From contig JAMPIQ010000001.1 in NCBI GenBank assembly GCA_024699855.1, forward strand, positions 5,270,001-5,334,000: a stretch of 64,000 nucleotides of DNA. Reading direction: 5' to 3'. The stretch comes from Aphelenchoides besseyi. Taxonomy: Eukaryota > Nematoda > Chromadorea > Rhabditida > Aphelenchoididae. The notes under the pieces were generated by a model. That model was not told the DNA's origin. It worked only from the letters and a program-made list of their open reading frames with translations, and searched no databases. Below are positions 59,784 through 64,000 of this stretch, in pieces (positions within the stretch are counted from its first letter, which is position 1; the number at the start of each line of letters is the position of its first letter). The position numbers and the translations under genes were made by a program.

Positions 59784-60115
59784 TTAGTTGCTGCTAGATG
59801 GTTTGTTGTTCACAGCTGAATTGTTATCTTGATACGATTGTTGAGGCGGTTGGATCATGCTGTATGAAGCAAGTTGTGTGAGCAATAGCTCAGTTGAGAT
59901 CACTTCTCGTCCAGCGCTGAAAGCCTGGACTCTTAAAATGAAAGTAAGATTAATAAATTGATTTCAACTTCCTATTTGTTTCCTCAATGAGGAGTTTCTT
60001 CTTGAGCTCCAAAGTTTCCCTTTGGAGCTTGTTGATAAGTTTCCTGGCTTGCTCCAGTATGTCCGCTTGTTGCCTGGAGCGGCTCCTCGTTGGACTCGTT
60101 AGGGCGCTTGGACAT
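59784..60115 (-). CDS. Small coiled-coil gene with a frame puzzle
   Basis: TATA box at 60168-60174, ATG at 60115. Frame 1 opens MSKRPNE; the strong coiled coil that follows (QQADILEQARKLINKLQRET, LELKKKLLIEETNRK) is in the +1 frame. Removing a 22-nt GT..AG stretch (donor after MSKRPNE) joins the two without a break. Then a normal 37-nt intron (59932-59968) leads to VQAFSAGREVISTELLLTQL and a Gln/Asn/Ser end (stop 59784). Product about 90 residues. It may be a small regulator without a DNA-binding domain. Family unknown. A real intron of 22 nt would be extreme; an assembly indel or a frameshift are the alternatives. Confidence 0.55.
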
Positions 60116-60119
60116 GTTG

Positions 60120-61172
60120 ACTTTGGCTAGACCCCGAAAGGACTTGCTGTCGACACCGATGGCTGTGATTTATATGCAGCTTTGGAGCTGCCAGTTGACA
60201 CGCCTCAGTTCATCCAATCAAATTGATTGGGACCTCAAGGTATTTTCGTTTTGGATTTCGAATTGACATTCGCAATCCAAAATGCGTCGAAGGAACGACT
60301 GCTGATTGGATGCATTGTTGTCACGAGCTATGCTTGCGACCGTCGGGTCAATCAAAGGACAATCGATTTTCAAAACTAGCAATTTGAGTTGTAAATTTGA
60401 ACGTAAGAATCAATGACTGTCAAGTAACCGAAAAAATACTCGACAGTGTTTCTTCCCACCGTTGTATGCTGCAGCTGATTGCCATTTTTTCAAATCATTC
60501 TCAGAATTTCATGGTGTTGGTCAACACGTGCGTAACCATGACCATTGAGATACCTCGTTTCATCGCTTTCAAGTACTCCTCCTAAACAAACTGAATATAC
60601 AAATGAAGACCTGTGCTCAAAAGTCCCTTGGAACTGTGAATTTAAGTGAAAATGTTTTTGTTCTGTCCAACGTTTGTTTTAACTGATTTTACTAGGGAAA
60701 GATATAAACCCAACAACAACAATAATAATCGGTCGGGAGCCACGAAAGTTGGCTTTCTGCTTTTTTCGGATCGGAACAGTTTTGATTCTGTTTCTGAAGA
60801 TCTTCAATGATTTACTTAAATTTTGCGTTCTCTCCTTCAGAAGCCAACGAATAAACACGACTTTAACTTCATTGAGTGCAATCAAAACAAACAACAATCA
60901 CATGAGAGAAAACAAAACTAACCGAACTATCGGCCGATCGTCAAACGACCACTCTTCGGAGCCAGAAGGTGGGACTTTACAATTTCATAATTGGACCTCA
61001 AGTATCGTATTTTGGCCATTCAATTTCAAATTATCACACGGCAGCTTTCTATATTTTGTTTAGCGTTAAAGGGTCGGGAACTATTTTATGTAGATCGTGT
61101 TTTATTATCAAATGGAGTGTCGGCGATGACTTCGATTTAAAGTCATTCACGAGGTAACATGCCCAGACATTC
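60120..61172. other. Upstream region, nothing firm
   Basis: Contains the TATA box noted for the preceding gene; no exon recognised to 61172. Confidence 0.35.
60168..60174 (-). promoter_or_regulatory. TATA box of the coiled-coil gene
   Basis: Minus-strand TATAAAT 53 bp upstream of the ATG at 60115. Confidence 0.55.
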
Positions 61173-61174
61173 TA

Positions 61175-61784
61175 CAGTGTGTCCCAAAATGCTCGCCAAC
61201 GGGTCAAACCGCAATTTGGGTCCCACTGCAAAAATTTTTTCATTTGACTCATTTAAAAAAATCAAAAAAGCGTTTTGGGTTGTTTTCGGCTTTTTTGTTA
61301 GGTTTGTCAAACGAACAGAAGTAACCCAAACATCGCAAATAAAGGTAATCGCCATTCAACTATTGTTTAATAGTTCCTTTTCTACAGAACACAAAATGGA
61401 AGACGAAATTCATCAAATTCACCCGCATCAATTCAGCGACGCAGAAAAGTGCCCGATTGCGCTGCGAGTTGCCGCTTTTGCGACGGTCACTCCGGCCATG
61501 TGCCAAAACACAATCTTATGAGAAGCGGCTGATTAAGTGCGTGGAGAAATGAGGCGGGCATGCGCAATTGCAAGAATAAAAATACCAGTTTTTTTATCGT
61601 CTGAATTCGTTCAAAACATGAGTCAACTCCTGAAAGTGTTTGAAATCCTCACAATTCGAGTAAACGGCAGATAAAAGAACAAAAGTGAGCGGAAATCCTC
61701 TTCAAGCGCGTCGCCAATTGCAAATTTTTCGCAGCGGGACCAAACTGCGGTTTGACCGGTTGGCGAGCATTTTGGGACACACTG
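61175..61784. mobile_element. Mariner-like MITE (non-autonomous)
   Basis: 610-bp element bounded by TA on both sides (61173-61174 and 61785-61786). The ends start CAGTGTGTCCCAAAATG and form terminal inverted repeats of about 65 bp (for example CTCGCCAAC.GGTCAAACCGC) that differ at a few positions. TA duplications and CAGTG ends are Tc1/mariner marks. The middle holds no transposase; only a small open frame (61396-61521) of no known type. It lies between the coiled-coil gene and the Ly6 gene. Confidence 0.85.
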
Positions 61785-61845
61785 TATGCTTGTTACATAA
61801 GAACAATGCACTTTAGAGTCTGCATTCCGTTTATTTCACACACAT

Positions 61846-62302
61846 TCAACAAATTAAACCGAGAAGAAGAACGACAAACAATCCGAAAGCAATGGTCGAG
61901 CGTTCAGCCGAGTCGATTGCGTCGGGAACATCAGCCGAATTGCAAAGGTTGCCATTGCAAACACACAAAGCATTCTTTCCTTGTCTATTACATCCAACTG
62001 GAGATCCGGGTGTGGCACACGTCTAAATTAATAATCTTGTATTTATATTGATAGACAACATACCTTATAAACACCTGGTATTTTTCCATCTACATCCACA
62101 TACTTTATCAAAAAACAGCCTTCAACATTAGCTTCGCAGTTCTCTTTCCTTGGAGTTTTGCAAGTTATCTAAATGGATTTTTGTATTCGGATTTCTAGCC
62201 ATCACTTACATTTCCGGCTTTAGCGGGACCACATTTATAGCACTTGATTGACAGAGTTTGTTCGCAAACGAGCAGAAGCAAAAGAACGGTGAAAGAACGC
62301 AT
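61846..62302 (-). CDS. Ly6/uPAR three-finger, GPI-type surface protein
   Basis: Exons, right to left: 62210-62302, 62064-62168, 61846-62022. Signal peptide (MRSFTVLLLLLVCEQTLS), then a ten-Cys Ly6 pattern: IKCYKCGP, ITCKTP, ENCEA, GCFLIKY, KTCATPG, GCNRQ, LCVCNGNLCN. The NLCN end is the classic LU-domain close. The C-terminus is hydrophobic (IAFGLFVVLLLGLIC), suiting GPI addition. About 123 residues. Ly6 proteins often tune receptors and channels at the neuronal surface (ODR-2 is one in nematodes). Poly(A) signal 11 nt after the stop (minus AATAAA, 61830-61835). Confidence 0.9.
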
Positions 62303-62476
62303 CTTGACGTTGAAACACGAACAGCAACGGAGCGCAAAAACCGACCAACTGCTTTGAAGTCAAGACGTTTTTCCAATTGATTTTTGGATATGAAATTAGG
62401 ATTGCTTAAAAAGAAGGAACTTTAAATCAATAAGTTTGTTTCGCATATTAGCATCTATTCGGGAGCTAAATCGTGT

Positions 62477-62993
62477 CGTCAGTCTTAGTGAATACGCTGA
62501 ATGAGAAGTTGGAGATAATTCGCCGGCAAATGGTAAGCCCACAAGTTAACAGCTGATCTATCAGTTTGTTCTAGAATGGAGTCGATGGTGGTGTAAATCG
62601 TGTTTTCTTCTGTCAATCAGACGATTACAAAACAACCCGAGTCTCAAAGACGTTGGATTGTTTCATCAGTGGTGTCAATTCACTGTCGATAGCAAGTCCG
62701 AGCCCATTTGTGTACCTTCGAAATAAACTTCTGCACATCAAGCTTTTAGCCTGTGAACCGAACAGCGAATCGAACTGCCGCTCAGAACCGCCGAGCAGAA
62801 AGACGGCGCTGAAGCGAACGAAAACCACTCACTCGCTCCCAAGCACGTAGCAAGGATGGCCGAGCGGTCTAAGGCGCTGCACTCAAGAATCACCAGCGGT
62901 TCTTCCGTCGAATGTGACGGTCCATGGGCGGTTGCAGTATCTTCGGATGCGTGGGTTCGAATCCCACTTCTTGCAGTAACCTTTTTGCCAAGT
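62477..62993 (+). repeat. 517-bp segmental duplication, copy 2
   Basis: Copy of 42053-42569 without the upstream exons of the ORF. Hence the exon-like open frame at about 62480-62850 is an orphan fragment. Only a handful of single-base differences from copy 1. Confidence 0.95.
62850..62975 (+). tRNA. tRNA-Leu(CAA) with intron, second copy
   Basis: Same sequence as the copy at 42426-42551, including its intron of about 44 nt. Confidence 0.95.
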
Positions 62994-62994
62994 T

Positions 62995-63605
62995 GCACTA
63001 CTTTTGCTCAATTGAACGTTGTTCTTGGAAGCAGCAGAAGAATTTTTGTATGTAGCAGATGATAACAACGTAAAGTTGACAGTCTATATGCTACAAGCTC
63101 TAATTTTAGAACTTCTTGTTATCTTTGAAATCTTACTATCTACAGGACTCCACTGTTTAGAAGTGGATTGTTGAACTCGGCTAGGTAAACGGATTCAATA
63201 GATTATGTTTTGATTGATGGTTAGCTACACTACAGAGCATCAGTCACGTCTTTAGTTTGTCAAGAAACCAACCATCGAAGGTTATGAAAGTACTTAACTT
63301 GACTATGAAATCACAACCTACAAGTTGCTTTTACTCTTAGCGAAAAACTCCAAAAGTATCAATTCAGTGATCAATAGCAATTTTTGTGTTGTTGCTGTGC
63401 AGACGAGCTGCTGTGAAGTAAGAAACAAAAGAAGTTGAGCAATTCAAAAAAACCGGGAGAACAGTCGAAAGTTTAGAATAAGTTCATTTGTGTTATCAGA
63501 ATCATTCCTGTTGTCTTTTAGACCCTTTACAAATTCTAATGTTTGAATTTTTTGCTTATTTTATTGTCCTTAATTATAAGTTTTTAAGTTAATTGAAAAT
63601 CCAAG
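62995..63605. other. Gap, nothing seen
   Basis: AT-rich, short frames only. Confidence 0.4.
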
Positions 63606-63608
63606 ACT

Positions 63609-64000
63609 CTATTTGTCTTCATCGTAACGAACAAAACTAACTTCCGAATTCGCGTAGCGCATTCTGTACTGTTGGATCACATTCACACCTCCGACTCTGA
63701 AGAGAACAGTTAAGAAGTTGGCGGACAAGCTCAAGAACAAAAGAGCGATTAGAACTGCGATCCAAATCTTTTGATGGTCCGTAGATTCAGAAATTGGATT
63801 AACAACCACAGAGGCGGGAGATACAGACGTCTAAACACGAGGTTCAACCTCAAAGGAGTTGTCCATTTACCCCTTGATTAATCTCTGTATCGAATACTTT
63901 CCATGGTCCAATTGCACTGAAGACCTCCTGAATGTGCAAATCCGTGGCATCAGCTCCGGTTCTTTTGCTAAAACAAAATCAAAATTTGAACTAAATTGCG
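63609..64000 (-). CDS. C-terminus of a single-pass membrane protein (partial)
   Basis: The last two exons are inside the window (63871-63967 and 63609-63830); the gene continues past 64000. The visible end reads ADATDLHIQEVFSAIGPWKV, a Ser/Thr stretch, one membrane span (IWIAVLIALLFLSLSANFLT) and a short tail (RMRYANSEVSFVRYDEDK). Fits the membrane-proximal end of a receptor or cadherin-like protein; family not assignable from this part. Confidence 0.7.

Noticed and set aside
61396..61521. Coding gene inside the MITE
   Set aside because: Short frame without transposase motifs, fully within the inverted-repeat element.

Overview
The window is nuclear DNA from a small, intron-rich animal genome, most likely a nematode. 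Nearly every recognisable gene is split by very short introns (mostly 37-48 nt, GTGAGT/GTAAGT to TTTTCAG/TTTAG). There is a Major Sperm Protein domain gene, a decayed Srd/Str-type 7-TM chemoreceptor, a second divergent 7-TM receptor, and two same-strand genes only 117 bp apart. There are about a dozen nuclear tRNA genes, three of them with introns, and no bacterial operon structure. I cannot name the species.

Layout, left to right: a Thr-rich secreted protein (76-2120, -); an MSP-domain membrane protein divergent from a REEP/Yop1 ER-shaping gene (3.3-5.0 kb); a LIN-41/TRIM71-like NHL propeller (5.7-7.0); tRNA-Ser(GCT); a TSP1-repeat membrane protein (7.8-8.8); two small uncharacterised genes (9.0-11.0); an inverted pair of tRNA-Ser(AGA); a small coiled ORF; a frameshifted chemoreceptor pseudogene (12.4-13.4); a protein tyrosine phosphatase (13.5-15.6); tRNA-Glu; a biogenic-amine-type GPCR (18.8-21.2); an SLC66A2/PQ-loop protein with an unusual secreted-type N-terminus (21.6-24.1); CNEP1R1/NEPR-1 (26.7-27.4); BAG1 (28.6-29.4); a small TATA-driven gene (29.8-30.2); a 4-TM protein (30.5-31.2); a basic-repeat nuclear protein (31.4-33.0); CHK1 (34.9-37.0); a tRNA-Lys/Glu/Lys cluster around another 4-TM gene (37.7-39.5); a candidate structured RNA (40.5-40.85); a duplicated segment with tRNA-Leu(CAA) (42.05-42.57, second copy 62.48-62.99); a His-rich secreted ORF broken by two in-frame TAG codons (43.0-43.5); tRNA-Pro; an otopetrin proton channel (44.6-47.2); tRNA-Asp; an ankyrin-SAM (ANKS3/6-like) gene (49.7-52.7); tRNA-Asn; a 7-TM receptor followed closely by UBXN6/UBXD1 (56.0-59.1); tRNA-Gly; a small coiled-coil gene (59.8-60.1); a mariner-type MITE (61.17-61.79); a Ly6/uPAR GPI-type protein (61.8-62.3); and the 3' end of a single-pass membrane protein (63.6-64.0).

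The genes do not form one pathway. They include housekeeping/regulatory genes (CHK1, BAG1, UBXN6, CNEP1R1, REEP), sensory or membrane genes (GPCRs, otopetrin, Ly6) and lineage-specific secreted genes. Many CDS spans below include introns; exon boundaries were inferred by eye from reading-frame continuity plus GT..AG signals. The long gaps at 16.6-18.8, 24.1-26.7, 33.0-34.9 and 53.4-56.0 kb hold nothing I could assign with confidence.
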